A program made the translations under genes and the position numbers. From the NCBI RefSeq assembly GCF_014195585.1, contig NZ_JACICA010000001.1:1-64000 (forward strand): a stretch of DNA of 64,000 bases, in the 5' to 3' direction. Positions within the stretch are counted from its first letter, which is position 1, and the number at the start of each line of letters is the position of its first letter. This document shows, piece by piece, positions 1 through 8,800 of this stretch. Source of the DNA: Alloprevotella rava (GTDB lineage: Bacteria; Bacteroidota; Bacteroidia; Bacteroidales; Bacteroidaceae). The notes under the pieces are model-generated. The model made no database searches. It saw only the letters and a list, made by a program, of their open reading frames with translations, and was not told where the DNA came from.

Positions 1-46
1 AAAGTCAGCAATGGCAAAGCCGAGCATTACTAATAGCCCGAAACTT
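1..46 (+). rRNA. rrl: 23S rRNA, 3' end (partial)
   Basis: The window opens inside the last bases of a 23S rRNA gene. The stretch AAAGCCGAGCATTACTAATA followed by GCCCG at about 17-41 matches the conserved 3' end of Bacteroidota 23S rRNA as I remember it. It sits about 140 bp before a 5S gene on the same strand, the usual rrn order. The exact 3' end is estimated. The rest of the operon lies to the left, outside the window. Confidence 0.85.
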
Positions 47-185
47 CTAGTCCTCCAGAGTCAGCTATACTGAAGAGGTACTTTTGTGTAGTAACGTTCA
101 GAAGTGTTCAGATACGGACATACTTCTGTACAGGGATACTTTATAAAAGTTTCTTGTTATGATTGTGCAATGTTGTCAGATTTAT

Positions 186-296
186 TTAGGTGGTTATAGC
201 ACCGGGGTTCCACCTCTTACCATTCCGAACAGAGAAGTTAAGCCCGGTCGCGCCGATGGTACTGTCCATAAGACGGGAGAGTAGGTCGCCGCCTTT
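186..296 (+). rRNA. rrf: 5S ribosomal RNA
   Basis: The sequence carries the conserved 5S blocks: TTAGGTGGTTATAGC at the 5' end, CCACCTCTTACCATTCCGAA, CAGAGAAGTTAAGCCCG, GCCGATGGTACTG, and GGGAGAGTAGGTCGCCGCC at the 3' end. The 5' and 3' ends can pair (GGTGG with CCGCC) as the 5S terminal helix. It follows the 23S end and is followed by a strong terminator. The ends are accurate to a few bases. A 77-residue open frame overlapping it is a chance ORF. Confidence 0.95.
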
Positions 297-309
297 TTTC
301 AATAAGAGA

Positions 310-348
310 GACTCCTATCAGAGTAATAATCTGATGGGAGTCTTTTTT
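310..348 (+). terminator. rRNA operon terminator
   Basis: A 12-bp stem (GACTCCTATCAG with CTGATGGGAGTC, one G-U pair) encloses a 9-nt loop and is followed by six T. It lies 13 nt after the 5S gene and closes the rRNA operon. About 200 bp further on (349-555) I see no gene or clear signal before the pheT promoter. Confidence 0.92.
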
Positions 349-555
349 GTGTTTGGAGAAGGGATTGACGGTAGCTGCTCATCTATGGCTTGCGTAGTTG
401 CGAGGGGAATAGAACTTATCTGAGTGTGGTGGAGGCTGCTAGAGGAAAGATAAAGAGAGCGAGAGAAGATTGAAGGAATAGCCATTGTTATGTCCTTTTT
501 ATCACGATTCTTCCTTCTCTCTCTGTATGCTAAGGGCAGTTAGCTTTCATTCTTC

Positions 556-586
556 TTTGCTTTTCATCCTATTTCTATTATTTTTG
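556..586 (+). promoter_or_regulatory. Promoter of pheT
   Basis: A -33 TTTG (556-559) and a -7 TATTTTTG (579-586) lie 19 nt apart, matching the Bacteroidota primary sigma factor consensus (TTTG / TAnnTTTG). The expected start of transcription is near 593, giving a leader of about 55 nt before the pheT ATG at 651. No T-box, attenuator hairpin or leader peptide was seen in this short leader. Confidence 0.7.
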
Positions 587-650
587 CGTTCGACTATACA
601 AAGTCCCAGTCATTGCCTTTGGGCAATTTCATGAAAGCAAATTTATTCGT

Positions 651-3191
651 ATGAATGTAAGTTATAAATGGCTGAAGGAATATGTCGACTTTGATCTTTC
701 GGCTGAAGAATTATCTGCTGCATTAACTTCTATAGGTTTGGAAGTTGGCAGTGTTGAAGAAGTACAATCTATTCGTGGCGGTTTAAAAGGTTTGGTCGTA
801 GGCCATATTCTTTCTTGTGAGCCACATCCTAATTCAGATCATATGCACGTATGTTCTGTTGACTTAGGGCAAGAAGAACCTATCCAAATTGTTTGTGGGG
901 CTGCCAATGTTGCAGCTGGACAGAAAGTTATCGTTGCCACTTTAGGAGCTAAACTTTATGATGGAGATAAAGAGTTTATCATTAAGAAGTCTAAACTGCG
1001 TGGTTTAGATTCTTTCGGAATGATTTGTGCTGAAGATGAGATAGGAGTAGGTACAAGTCATGATGGAATTATTGTTTTGCCTGAAGATACAAAAGTTGGA
1101 ACTCCTGCTGCCGAGTATTTTAACTTGGAGAGTGATTTTCTGCTTGAGGTTGATTTGACGGCAAATCGGATTGATGCGGCATCTCATTATGGTGTTGCTC
1201 GCGACCTTTATGCTTGGCTAAAGCGTAATGGTTATAATACAAGTCTTCATCGTCCCAATGTTGATGCTTTTGCAACAGACAATGAAGATTTGACTATTGA
1301 TATTAAAGTTGAAAATACAGAAGCTTGTCCACGATATTGTGCGGTAACAGTAAAAGACTGCGTTGTCAAGGAAAGTCCTGAGTGGCTGCAAAAGAAGTTG
1401 ACAACAATAGGCCTTCGTCCTATTAACAATATCGTAGATATCACAAATTATATAATGATGGCTTACGGGCAGCCTCTTCACTGTTTTGATGCAGATATGG
1501 TTGAAGGGCAGCAAGTCATTATCAAATCAATGCCAGAAGGAACTCCTTTTGTTACGCTTGATGGAGAAGAACATACTTTGTCTGATCGTGACCTTGCCAT
1601 CTGCAATACAAAAGAGCCCATGTGCATTGCCGGTGTTTTTGGCGGTAAAGGTAGTGGTACTTATGCCACAACTAAGAACGTGTTGTTTGAAAGTGCTTAT
1701 TTCAATCCTACCTGGATTCGAAAGAGTGCTCGCCGTCATGGTTTAAGCACTGATGCTAGTTTTCGTTTTGAGCGTGGCATCGATCCCAATGGACAAATTT
1801 ATGCACTGAAGGCAGCAGCTCTCCTTGCAAAGGAATTGGCTGGAGGTTCTATTAGCATGGAAATTAAAGATGTGGAGGCTAGCGAACTTCCAAAGTATTT
1901 CCCTGTAGTCTTAAACTTCCAGTATGTTAATGATTTGGTTGGCAAAGAACTTCCGCGAGAAGTGGTCAAAGAGATCGTTACCAATTTGGAAATGGAGATT
2001 GTAGCCGAAAGCGAAACAGAACTCACACTCCACGTTCCTGCTTATCGTGTTGATGTGCAACGTCCTTGCGATGTTGTAGAAGAGATTCTGCGTATTTATG
2101 GCTATAATAACATTGAGATACCCTCTACTATGAACTCTTGCCTGACTGTAGAAGGTGAAGCTGATCGTAGTAACAAGTTGCAGAAGCTTATCGCTCAGCA
2201 GCTCATAGGCCAAGGCTTCAATGAGATTATGAATAATTCTCTTACCAAAGAAGCTTATTATAATGAGTTGAAGAGTTATCCCAAAGAGCATTTGGTTCAT
2301 ATCATCAATCCTTTGAGCTCAGATTTGAACGTAATGCGCCAGACTTTGCTTTTCGGCGGTTTAGAAAGTCTTTCTCGCAATGTGAATCGCCGTGCCGCCA
2401 ATCTTCGTTTCTTTGAGTTGGGTAATGTCTACGCTTTCGATGCCAGTCATCGCAAGCAGTTTACAGAAGGAGAGAATCAAACCACCAATGCAAAAGATTT
2501 CCAAGATGGAGGAGAACTTGAAAAACTAGCAGAAAAGAATCATATGGCAGCCTATTCAGAAGAGTGTCATTTAGGACTTTGGCTGACTGGTAATCATGTG
2601 GAAGGCAGCTGGGCACATCCTAATGAGCCTTCTAGTATTTACGAAATGAAAGCCTATGTCGTGGGTATTCTTCAGCGTCTTGGTGTTCAACTTGGAGGCT
2701 TGCTCATTCAAGATGGTACTGCTGATATTTTCAGCAAGAGCCTGCAAGTGGCAGACCGCAACGGAAAGGTGTTACTTGAGTTCGGTATTGTTGCAAAGAA
2801 ACTTACTGCCGCGCAAGGTTTAGAGAATGAAGTCTACTTTGCCGACCTCAATTGGAAAGAGCTGATGAAGAAGACTCGCAAGAATAAAGTCGAATTCACA
2901 GAGATTAGCAAATACCCAGCTGTTAGCCGTGACCTTGCTCTGCTTGTCAATAAGGAAGTTCAGTTCAAACAGATTGAAGATATTGCTTATAAGGCAGATA
3001 AGAAATTGCTAAAGAAAGTAACCCTCTTCGATGTTTATGAAGGAAAGAATCTTGAGGAAGGCAAGAAGAGCTATGCTGTTAATTTCACTTTGCAAGACGA
3101 GACGAAGACGATGAACGATAAGCAAGTCGATGCTGTCATGAATAAGATTATCACGAGTTTGCAGAAGCAGTTAGACGCTAAATTGAGATAA
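651..3191 (+). CDS. pheT: Phenylalanyl-tRNA synthetase beta subunit
   Basis: This is the beta chain of the alpha2-beta2 enzyme that charges tRNA-Phe in the cytoplasm. The protein is 846 residues. An N-terminal tRNA-binding (EMAP-like) domain lies at about 42-155 (GLVVGHILSCEPHPNSDHMHV). The B3/B4 editing module lies around 210-400 (RPINNIVDITNYIM). A B5 region and a catalytic-like core follow, and an FDX-ACB anticodon-binding domain ends the protein (SKYPAVSRDLALLV). Most Bacteroides homologues I recall are near 820 residues. The extra length appears to be a charged segment at about 600-640, after ELGNVYAFD. As usual in this phylum, pheS is not adjacent. The gene has its own promoter, and no terminator is visible before the yebC-family gene 105 bp downstream. 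Confidence 0.97.
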   Translation: MNVSYKWLKEYVDFDLSAEELSAALTSIGLEVGSVEEVQSIRGGLKGLVVGHILSCEPHPNSDHMHVCSVDLGQEEPIQIVCGAANVAAGQKVIVATLGAKLYDGDKEFIIKKSKLRGLDSFGMICAEDEIGVGTSHDGIIVLPEDTKVGTPAAEYFNLESDFLLEVDLTANRIDAASHYGVARDLYAWLKRNGYNTSLHRPNVDAFATDNEDLTIDIKVENTEACPRYCAVTVKDCVVKESPEWLQKKLTTIGLRPINNIVDITNYIMMAYGQPLHCFDADMVEGQQVIIKSMPEGTPFVTLDGEEHTLSDRDLAICNTKEPMCIAGVFGGKGSGTYATTKNVLFESAYFNPTWIRKSARRHGLSTDASFRFERGIDPNGQIYALKAAALLAKELAGGSISMEIKDVEASELPKYFPVVLNFQYVNDLVGKELPREVVKEIVTNLEMEIVAESETELTLHVPAYRVDVQRPCDVVEEILRIYGYNNIEIPSTMNSCLTVEGEADRSNKLQKLIAQQLIGQGFNEIMNNSLTKEAYYNELKSYPKEHLVHIINPLSSDLNVMRQTLLFGGLESLSRNVNRRAANLRFFELGNVYAFDASHRKQFTEGENQTTNAKDFQDGGELEKLAEKNHMAAYSEECHLGLWLTGNHVEGSWAHPNEPSSIYEMKAYVVGILQRLGVQLGGLLIQDGTADIFSKSLQVADRNGKVLLEFGIVAKKLTAAQGLENEVYFADLNWKELMKKTRKNKVEFTEISKYPAVSRDLALLVNKEVQFKQIEDIAYKADKKLLKKVTLFDVYEGKNLEEGKKSYAVNFTLQDETKTMNDKQVDAVMNKIITSLQKQLDAKLR

Positions 3192-3296
3192 GTAATAACA
3201 GCACTGGAGCTATCAGTTGTGTGAGTATTATGCCACAAAAGACATTCTCTAGAATTCAAACTTCAAAAATAAAAATAACAAAAAATATAGATTCCC

Positions 3297-4037
3297 ATGG
3301 GAAGAGCATTTGAATATCGTAAGGCATCTAAGATGAAGAGATGGGGCCATATGGCTCGTACGTTTACAAAAATCGGCAAGCAGATTGCTATTGCTGTAAA
3401 GGCGGGTGGCCCAGAACCTGAAAACAATCCTACATTGCGTGCTATCATCGCTAACGCGAAGCGCGAGAATATGCCGAAGGACAATATCGAGCGCGCCATT
3501 AAGAACGCAATGGGTAAAGACCAGAGCGACTACAAGACAATGACCTACGAAGGCTATGGCCCTCATGGTGTTGCCATCTTCGTTGATACGCTGACCGACA
3601 ACACCACTCGCACAGTGGGCGATGTTCGCAGTGTCTTCAATAAGTTTAATGGCAACCTTGGCACAATGGGTTCTTTGGCTTTCCTCTTCGATCATAAGGC
3701 CGTTTTCACCATCAAGCGTAAAGAAGGACTTGATATGGACGAACTCATCCTCGACCTTATTGACTATGGTGTAGAGGACGAATTCGATGAAGACCCTGAA
3801 GAGGACAGCATCACTATTTATGGTGATCCGAAGAGCTTCGGCGAAATTCAAAAACATCTTGAAGAAGCAGGTTTCGAAGTGATAGGTGCTGAATTTACCT
3901 ATATCCCCAATGACCTGAAAGAAATAACCCCTGAAGAGCGTGAAACCATTGATAAGATGGTAGAGAAACTTGAAGATTTCGACGACGTTCAGACGGTTTA
4001 TACAAATATGAAGCCAGCAGAAGAAGCTGCTGAGTAA
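3297..4037 (+). CDS. YebC/PmpR family protein
   Basis: A 246-residue member of the YebC/PmpR/TACO1 family. The diagnostic start MGRAFEYRKASKMKRWGHMA is followed by the family core (FTKIGKQIAIAVKAGG, NPTLRAIIANAKRENMPKDN). The family was annotated as DNA-binding regulators, and recent work on YebC-type proteins points to ribosome-associated factors that help translate polyproline stretches. Which role applies here cannot be told from sequence. The C-terminal part is acidic (GVEDEFDEDPEEDS), as in homologues. It lies 105 bp after pheT on the same strand and ends just before its own terminator. Length and start match the family. Confidence 0.93.
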   Translation: MGRAFEYRKASKMKRWGHMARTFTKIGKQIAIAVKAGGPEPENNPTLRAIIANAKRENMPKDNIERAIKNAMGKDQSDYKTMTYEGYGPHGVAIFVDTLTDNTTRTVGDVRSVFNKFNGNLGTMGSLAFLFDHKAVFTIKRKEGLDMDELILDLIDYGVEDEFDEDPEEDSITIYGDPKSFGEIQKHLEEAGFEVIGAEFTYIPNDLKEITPEERETIDKMVEKLEDFDDVQTVYTNMKPAEEAAE

Positions 4038-4057
4038 GATTTTTACTATAAAGAGAG

Positions 4058-4102
4058 CAACAGGACTGGGCGCAAAATCCCTCTTGTTGTTTTCTTTTTT
4101 TT
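4058..4102 (+). terminator. Terminator after the YebC-family gene
   Basis: An 8-bp stem (CAACAGGA with TCTTGTTG, one G-U pair) with a 16-nt loop is followed by a T-rich run (TTTTCTTTTTTTT). It lies 20 nt after the yebC-family stop and just before the glycosyltransferase gene, so that gene probably has its own start of transcription. Confidence 0.7.
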
Positions 4103-4127
4103 ATTACTGCAAGACACATAAGGATTT

Positions 4128-5213
4128 ATGCGCATACTCCTCTTAGGTGATTATAGCAACGTACACGCTACGCTGGCTGCGGGATTGCGCGAACTAGGCC
4201 ATGATGTAACGGTGGCTTCCGATGGTGATGGTTGGAAAAACTATCCGCGCGATATCGACCTTCGTCGTCCATCCCTCTCTCGTTGGAGCAGTTTGCGCTA
4301 TTATTTTGAACTCCAGTGGAAATGCCGCAAGTTCAGGGATTATGATGTTGTCCAACTCATCAATCCTGTATTCTTACCACTTAGAGGAGAGCGTATTCTG
4401 CCATTCTATCAAGATTTGCGGCGATATAATAAGAAAGTTTTTATGGGAGCTTTTGGTATGGACCATTACTACGTTCGTGCCTGTCTCGATTGTAAGACTT
4501 TCCGTTATAGTGATTTTAATTTTGGCAACCAACTGCGCCACAATTCTGATAACAACGTTTGGATTCGCGATTGGCTTTATGGGACTAAAGGCCTTCTTAA
4601 TCGTCAAATTGCGACCGATTGTGATGGTATTATTGCAGGCTTATATGAGTACTATGCCAGCTATCGGCGCGAATTTGCTGACAAACTCCGATTCATCCCT
4701 TTCCCTATTCGTGTGGATGAATCCCCTTTAAGTGTTCATCAGCCTCTTCGTTTTTTCATTGGTATTCAAAAGTCGCGTAGTGTCTACAAAGGTACGGATA
4801 TTATGTTGCGTGCATTAGAGCGTGTAGCTCAGCGTTATCCTAATGATATGGAAATAGTGCGTGTCGAGTCTGTTCCTTTTGACGAATACATCCGTCTTTT
4901 CAACAGCTCAGATGTTTTGCTTGATCAGCTTTATTCCTATACGCCTGCAATGAATGCCCTTGAAGCCATGTCGCATGGTATGATCATTGTGGGCGGAGCT
5001 GAACCTGAAAACTATGCCATTCTTGGTGATACAGATTTGAAACCCATTGTTAATGTACAGCCCAATGAAGACGATGTTTATCGCCAACTCTGTCTTTTAA
5101 TGGAGCGAAAAGCTGATATTCTTCAGTTAAAATCTGATAGCCGTGAATACATTCGTCGCTATCACGACCATCTAAAAGTTGCTCGTCAATATCTCGACTT
5201 TTGGGGTGAGTAG
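4128..5213 (+). CDS. Glycosyltransferase, GT-B fold (GT4-like)
   Basis: A 361-residue cytoplasmic protein with a glycosyltransferase family 4 layout. The N-terminal Rossmann half begins MRILLLGDYSNVHATLAAGL, the usual nucleotide-fold start with a loop for the acceptor. The C-terminal donor-binding half has a GT4-type motif near residue 275 (NALEAMSHGMIIVGGAEPEN), similar to the E-x7-E signature. The donor and acceptor sugars cannot be inferred. It stands alone between two strong terminators, away from any capsule or O-antigen cluster, which suggests a core function in cell-envelope glycan synthesis or protein glycosylation. There is no signal peptide or membrane segment. Stop codon TAG. Confidence 0.82.
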   Translation: MRILLLGDYSNVHATLAAGLRELGHDVTVASDGDGWKNYPRDIDLRRPSLSRWSSLRYYFELQWKCRKFRDYDVVQLINPVFLPLRGERILPFYQDLRRYNKKVFMGAFGMDHYYVRACLDCKTFRYSDFNFGNQLRHNSDNNVWIRDWLYGTKGLLNRQIATDCDGIIAGLYEYYASYRREFADKLRFIPFPIRVDESPLSVHQPLRFFIGIQKSRSVYKGTDIMLRALERVAQRYPNDMEIVRVESVPFDEYIRLFNSSDVLLDQLYSYTPAMNALEAMSHGMIIVGGAEPENYAILGDTDLKPIVNVQPNEDDVYRQLCLLMERKADILQLKSDSREYIRRYHDHLKVARQYLDFWGE

Positions 5214-5265
5214 CAGCTGAATATAGGATAAAATCAAATAGCTACTGGTTTATTCCTTTAATGAA

Positions 5266-5301
5266 AAATCTCCTCCCATCATTACGGATGGGAGGAGATT
5301 T
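5266..5301. terminator. Bidirectional terminator
   Basis: A perfect 15-bp stem (AAATCTCCTCCCATC with its complement) and a 6-nt loop lie between two convergent genes, the glycosyltransferase (plus) and the rod lipoprotein (minus). The A/T flanks give U-runs in both directions. Confidence 0.92.
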
Positions 5302-5328
5302 AATATTTTAACTCAGGGAAAAGAAGCT

Positions 5329-6678
5329 TTAAGGTACATAGAAGCAGAATTTAGCATTGCTATCATATGAATCATCACTATAAAAGATTGAACTTCCCTG
5401 TGTTAGGACAAAATCCCCTCCAGCAAGCCATTCGTCTTCACTGCCTATCTTGCAAGTTCTCATATCATCAAGGTCTACACGAGTATAACTCCCTACCTTC
5501 AGACTATTAACGCTCTTATACACAGTGCCATCCGCATTGTAAGTAACAGCACTGAAGGTCATAGATGGATAAGTTCCTTCTATCTTATATTCCAATACAT
5601 ACATTTTTCCATATCGGCCATCTCTGGTTTTGTAAACCAATAGCTTATTTGCATCTAAATCCGTAGGTTTTACATGTATATAGTCCATTGCTGCCTCTTT
5701 ACCTATAATATCATTTAACTCGATATCATTAAAGATTTCAAGAGGTGTTCCCACACCGCCTCCAATTTTGTTTTTTAGTTCTTTGAGTTTCTGAATAATC
5801 TGTGCAAGGGCTGCGGCAGCACTGGTGTTGCCACTGTTCACGGCTGCTATAAGAGCGTTGATGGCGGCTGTCGTGTTGTTGATAGCTTCGACGATGCTGG
5901 CCTGTCCCGTGCCGAGTGCCTCAATCTGCGCTTTCATCGCATTAAGTGCGGTCGTCACGGCGTCGAACTTGTCGCTGTAGTTCGGCATCGCCTTGATGGC
6001 GGCCTCGATGGCAGCGAGCTTGTCGCCGTAGTCGGGCAGGTTTTCGATGGCCGTCTTGATAGCGGCAAGCTGCGAGCTGTAGTCGGGCAACGCCTTGATG
6101 GCTGCTTCGATGAGATCGAGTTTGGCCTCGAGCGAGAGAGTCTGCGCCTTAATGGCCGCCTCAATGAGGGCGAGTTTGCTCTGGAGCGTGGTGTTCACGT
6201 TGTTGATAGCCTCGGTGATGGCTTCTACCTTCGTCTCCATGCTGCCTTGCAAGTTGTTGATAGCTGTGATGAGTTTGTCTGCCATTTCCTCCTGTTTGAG
6301 GGTCTGGTTCTTGATGGCTGTCTCCAAGAGGGTGAGCTTGCTCTCGAGGGTGAGGGTCTGCGCCTTCATGGCTGCCTCGATGGCCGTGAGCTTGGTCTCG
6401 AGCGTGGCGTTCACGGAGGTGAGTACATCGATGATGGCTTGCAACTTGGTCTTCTGATCAGTGTTCATCTTATCGATAGTTTCGGTGAGCTTCTTGATGG
6501 CCTCCTCGTTCTTTAGGAAGCCGTTGTTGATGGCCTCCACCACCTTGGTGAAGTCGTTGATGACCGACACATTCATCGTGTAGTTTATTTCAGGGGCATC
6601 TTCCTGACATGCTGTGAAGATAGCCGGCGTTGCCAACAGCATTGTGATGGCAAACATAATGGATTGAATACGTTTCAT
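5329..6678 (-). CDS. Rod-like repeat lipoprotein (predicted)
   Basis: This is not a family I can name. The preferred start is the ATG at 6678, giving MKRIQSIMFAITMLLATPA followed by IFTAC: a lipoprotein signal peptide with a lipobox-like TAC and acidic QED after the Cys. The open frame extends 9 codons further (to 6705), but that removes the signal peptide from the N-terminus. After the Cys comes a long helical region made of ten consecutive 17-18-residue repeats (about residues 72-248 from this start) with the pattern K-L-x-x-I-E-A-A-I-K-A. A Gly-rich hinge (KIGGGVGT) and a C-terminal globular, beta-rich domain of about 140 residues follow. This reads as a surface-anchored stalk with a head domain, so an adhesin or spacer role is inferred, not shown. 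It is the last gene of an operon with the OmpA-family gene 15-42 bp upstream. Confidence 0.75.
   Translation of the reverse strand: MKRIQSIMFAITMLLATPAIFTACQEDAPEINYTMNVSVINDFTKVVEAINNGFLKNEEAIKKLTETIDKMNTDQKTKLQAIIDVLTSVNATLETKLTAIEAAMKAQTLTLESKLTLLETAIKNQTLKQEEMADKLITAINNLQGSMETKVEAITEAINNVNTTLQSKLALIEAAIKAQTLSLEAKLDLIEAAIKALPDYSSQLAAIKTAIENLPDYGDKLAAIEAAIKAMPNYSDKFDAVTTALNAMKAQIEALGTGQASIVEAINNTTAAINALIAAVNSGNTSAAAALAQIIQKLKELKNKIGGGVGTPLEIFNDIELNDIIGKEAAMDYIHVKPTDLDANKLLVYKTRDGRYGKMYVLEYKIEGTYPSMTFSAVTYNADGTVYKSVNSLKVGSYTRVDLDDMRTCKIGSEDEWLAGGDFVLTQGSSIFYSDDSYDSNAKFCFYVP
5935..6465 (-). repeat. Ten tandem 51/54-bp coding repeats
   Basis: Within the rod lipoprotein gene, seven 54-bp units (18 codons) are followed by three 51-bp units (17 codons). 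Units include NATLETKLTAIEAAMKAQ, NTTLQSKLALIEAAIKAQ and PDYGDKLAAIEAAIKAM. The last three units each begin Pro-Asp/Asn-Tyr. Units are clearly related but not identical at the DNA level. The stretch is richer in G+C than its flanks. An 18-residue period equals five turns of an alpha helix. Confidence 0.8.
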
Positions 6679-6720
6679 ATTACTTTGATTTAAATGTTTA
6701 TTCAATAAAATCTTTGGGAC

Positions 6721-8211
6721 TTACTTTTCTACTTTGATTGTAACCCTTCTTCCTTCGGCTGTGGGTTTTCCGTCGCGCTCGCCGATGGCAATTTGAGGGG
6801 TGATGTCTGCTTTTGCAATGCCTTCTTTGACGAGTGCTTTGATCACCTGTTCCAATCGTTTCTCAGAGAGGCGTTGGTTGTAGTCAGCTTGTCCTGGCGT
6901 ACTGGCTTCAGCCACAAGGGCGAGTTTCTGTCCTTTCACGCTCTGGGCAAACATTTTCAGACGATAGGCTTCTTCACGGCTCATTTTGAAAGAATCGTTT
7001 GCAAACTGCACAAAGTGGGAGATTTCTTCTACCTTGACTATGTGTTCTGGGGCTTTATTCTTGCACTCAGAGAGTTTGCGTTGCAATTCTGCATTTTCGC
7101 GTTCCAAACGCTGGCGTTCTGCAGCCTCGCGGGCAGCTCGTTCTCGTTCGACTGCAGTAGTTTGTCGAAGCTCGTTGATACGATTGTTGAGTGAAGAGAT
7201 TTCCCCGTCGTAGAAAGTCTTCAGTCCCTTTGCTCGGCTCGGTACGAAATTGTAGCGAACAGTGGCAAGGCCTGCGATGAGATTCTTCGGAGCTATGTCC
7301 TTGCGCTTGATGAGCCAGTCCATTTCTCCTTTTAGTCCAATGGTGAAGCGGCGAGTTACATCTGCCTCGAAGTGTAAGCTTGCAGGAATGTAGAAGTTGT
7401 CGAAGTTCTCGTGGCGGTTCGTTGTGCGAACATTGCCTGTGATGGTCACTTCGGAATCGTTGCTGATGCTTGTACCTTCTCCGATAGGCGTAGTCTGTCC
7501 ACCTTGTGTCTTGGTATTGCTAAAGAAGATGCCGTGCTCATTGCCCTTGGCTGTTGTATAACCGATTCCCGTACTAATCCAAATGTTGAACCACTGTGCG
7601 CGGCGGCGCGGCCAAAGTTCCATAGCGTTGAAACCAACGCCCAACTTTGCGTTGTGGTAGTTCATCAGATAGTTGCCATACGCCTTAATGGGCATCGTTG
7701 TGGGATCAAGCTTGGAGAAGCGTTGCTCCCGGCGATAGCGCGACCAAAGATATTCAGCTCCTACGCGCACCCAAGGACGAATCGTAAAGTCAACGCCACC
7801 TCCTACTGCGGGAGATTGATTATAGCTTTTTTTAGCGTTGATGTTCTGATACCATACATCTGTGGACCATGACAATCCGCCTTCGGCATAGATGCTCCAG
7901 GTGCGGGTGCGAAGCTCACTGTTTTGATTCTGTGGAGGCAGTGTTCTCTTTCCATCGTTCGTCTGTGCTAATGCACTGACGGATAGCGTTGAGAAAAACA
8001 GAACACTGAGCCCCATCTTTGTCCATCTGCCGCTGAGCGGCGGGATGAGCGGTTTGGTTTGTCGGTTGTTCATGAGGTTCAAGGTGCCTCCCGTTACAAC
8101 TCCTTCCAGGAGCAACGCCGTATCGGAGGCTGGGGCGTTGAGGTTAGTAAATGCTTCTTTTGTAGTAAGTATCGTTTTAAGCGATAAAAGATATTTGTGA
8201 TCTACTGCCAT
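6721..8211 (-). CDS. OmpA-family outer membrane protein
   Basis: An N-terminal beta-barrel of about 250 residues (AEGGLSWSTDVWYQ, VGAEYLWSRY, and alternating aromatic strands to VRYNFVPSR) is followed by a coiled-coil linker (ERERAAREAAERQRLERENA) and an OmpA-like peptidoglycan-binding fold (YNQRLSEKRLEQVIKALVKEGI near the end). The usual GHTD sequence of OmpA domains is replaced by AEAS, so the Asp that contacts diaminopimelate is absent, while the Arg in SEKRLEQV is kept. The signal peptide lies at residues 66-84 (MGLSVLFFSTLSVSALAQ), so the true start may be the ATG at 8073 or 8016 instead of the long frame from 8211. The long frame starts only 7 nt after the 65-residue ORF, which would suit translational coupling. 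Barrel-domain strands suggest an outer-membrane location beside the rod lipoprotein. Confidence 0.85.
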   Translation of the reverse strand: MAVDHKYLLSLKTILTTKEAFTNLNAPASDTALLLEGVVTGGTLNLMNNRQTKPLIPPLSGRWTKMGLSVLFFSTLSVSALAQTNDGKRTLPPQNQNSELRTRTWSIYAEGGLSWSTDVWYQNINAKKSYNQSPAVGGGVDFTIRPWVRVGAEYLWSRYRREQRFSKLDPTTMPIKAYGNYLMNYHNAKLGVGFNAMELWPRRRAQWFNIWISTGIGYTTAKGNEHGIFFSNTKTQGGQTTPIGEGTSISNDSEVTITGNVRTTNRHENFDNFYIPASLHFEADVTRRFTIGLKGEMDWLIKRKDIAPKNLIAGLATVRYNFVPSRAKGLKTFYDGEISSLNNRINELRQTTAVERERAAREAAERQRLERENAELQRKLSECKNKAPEHIVKVEEISHFVQFANDSFKMSREEAYRLKMFAQSVKGQKLALVAEASTPGQADYNQRLSEKRLEQVIKALVKEGIAKADITPQIAIGERDGKPTAEGRRVTIKVEK

Positions 8212-8218
8212 AAATGGG

Positions 8219-8416
8219 CTACTTCTTTTCGGGGGGCTTCTCTTTCATAATAGGAGGTTTATTTTTAGGAGGTTTTTTCTCCTTTATTAGTCCACGCTGG
8301 TCAAATTCAAAGCTAATCAACTCATGAATGGTTTCGAACAGTTGGAAAATATCTTCCGAATACTGCATACTCCGCCTTTGTTTTGGCGTAGGTTTATTTT
8401 TAGTCCGTTCCGCCAT
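8219..8416 (-). CDS. Small basic protein, unknown
   Basis: A 65-residue ORF, 7 nt upstream of the long OmpA-family frame and on the same strand. It is Lys/Pro rich (19 Lys), with a short central helix (YSEDIFQLFETIHELISFEF) flanked by basic tails (MAERTKNKPTPKQRR and KEKPPEKK). No signal peptide is visible. I do not recognise a family. Its position as first gene of the operon and the tight spacing support it being translated. Confidence 0.5.
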   Translation of the reverse strand: MAERTKNKPTPKQRRSMQYSEDIFQLFETIHELISFEFDQRGLIKEKKPPKNKPPIMKEKPPEKK

Positions 8417-8484
8417 GATACCTTTTTTTATTCCTTGACTTATGAGGCAAAATTATGGGTATATTCATTGGTATAATTATCATT

Positions 8485-8546
8485 ATCGGACAAAATTTCT
8501 GTCAAAATCGGACTTTTTTCATTTTACGTACCTGTCAAAATCGGAC
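8485..8546 (-). repeat. Direct repeats of GTCCGATTTTGACAG upstream of the OmpA operon
   Basis: On the minus strand two identical 15-mers, GTCCGATTTTGACAG, lie at 8532-8546 and 8499-8513 (33 bp apart, about three helical turns). A partial third unit GTCCGAT is at 8485-8491. They lie 70-130 bp upstream of the 65-residue ORF, where an operator for the OmpA/rod-lipoprotein operon would be expected. No matching regulator is encoded nearby. Confidence 0.45.
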
Positions 8547-8800
8547 ATATTTGAGTTTAAATCTATTGACTATTAAGTGATTATTACTGACAGGTTCTTT
8601 AAATTTTATCTTGATGTGTTTTTTAGAAAAATAATGGCAATGAAATGTATAAATCATTGGAAAGAGCATCACTTTTGATGTGTTTTTCCGTATAAAGAAG
8701 CGTATTTTCTTTATCATAGTTTCAGCTTTCTGCATCTTTGTGTCTATTCTTCGAGAGTATGATAAAGGAAAAAAGCAGTAATGCAGAAGGTTGAGAATTT

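Noticed and set aside
190-423. 77-residue open frame
   Set aside because: It runs through the 5S rRNA gene and its terminator, so it is a chance ORF.
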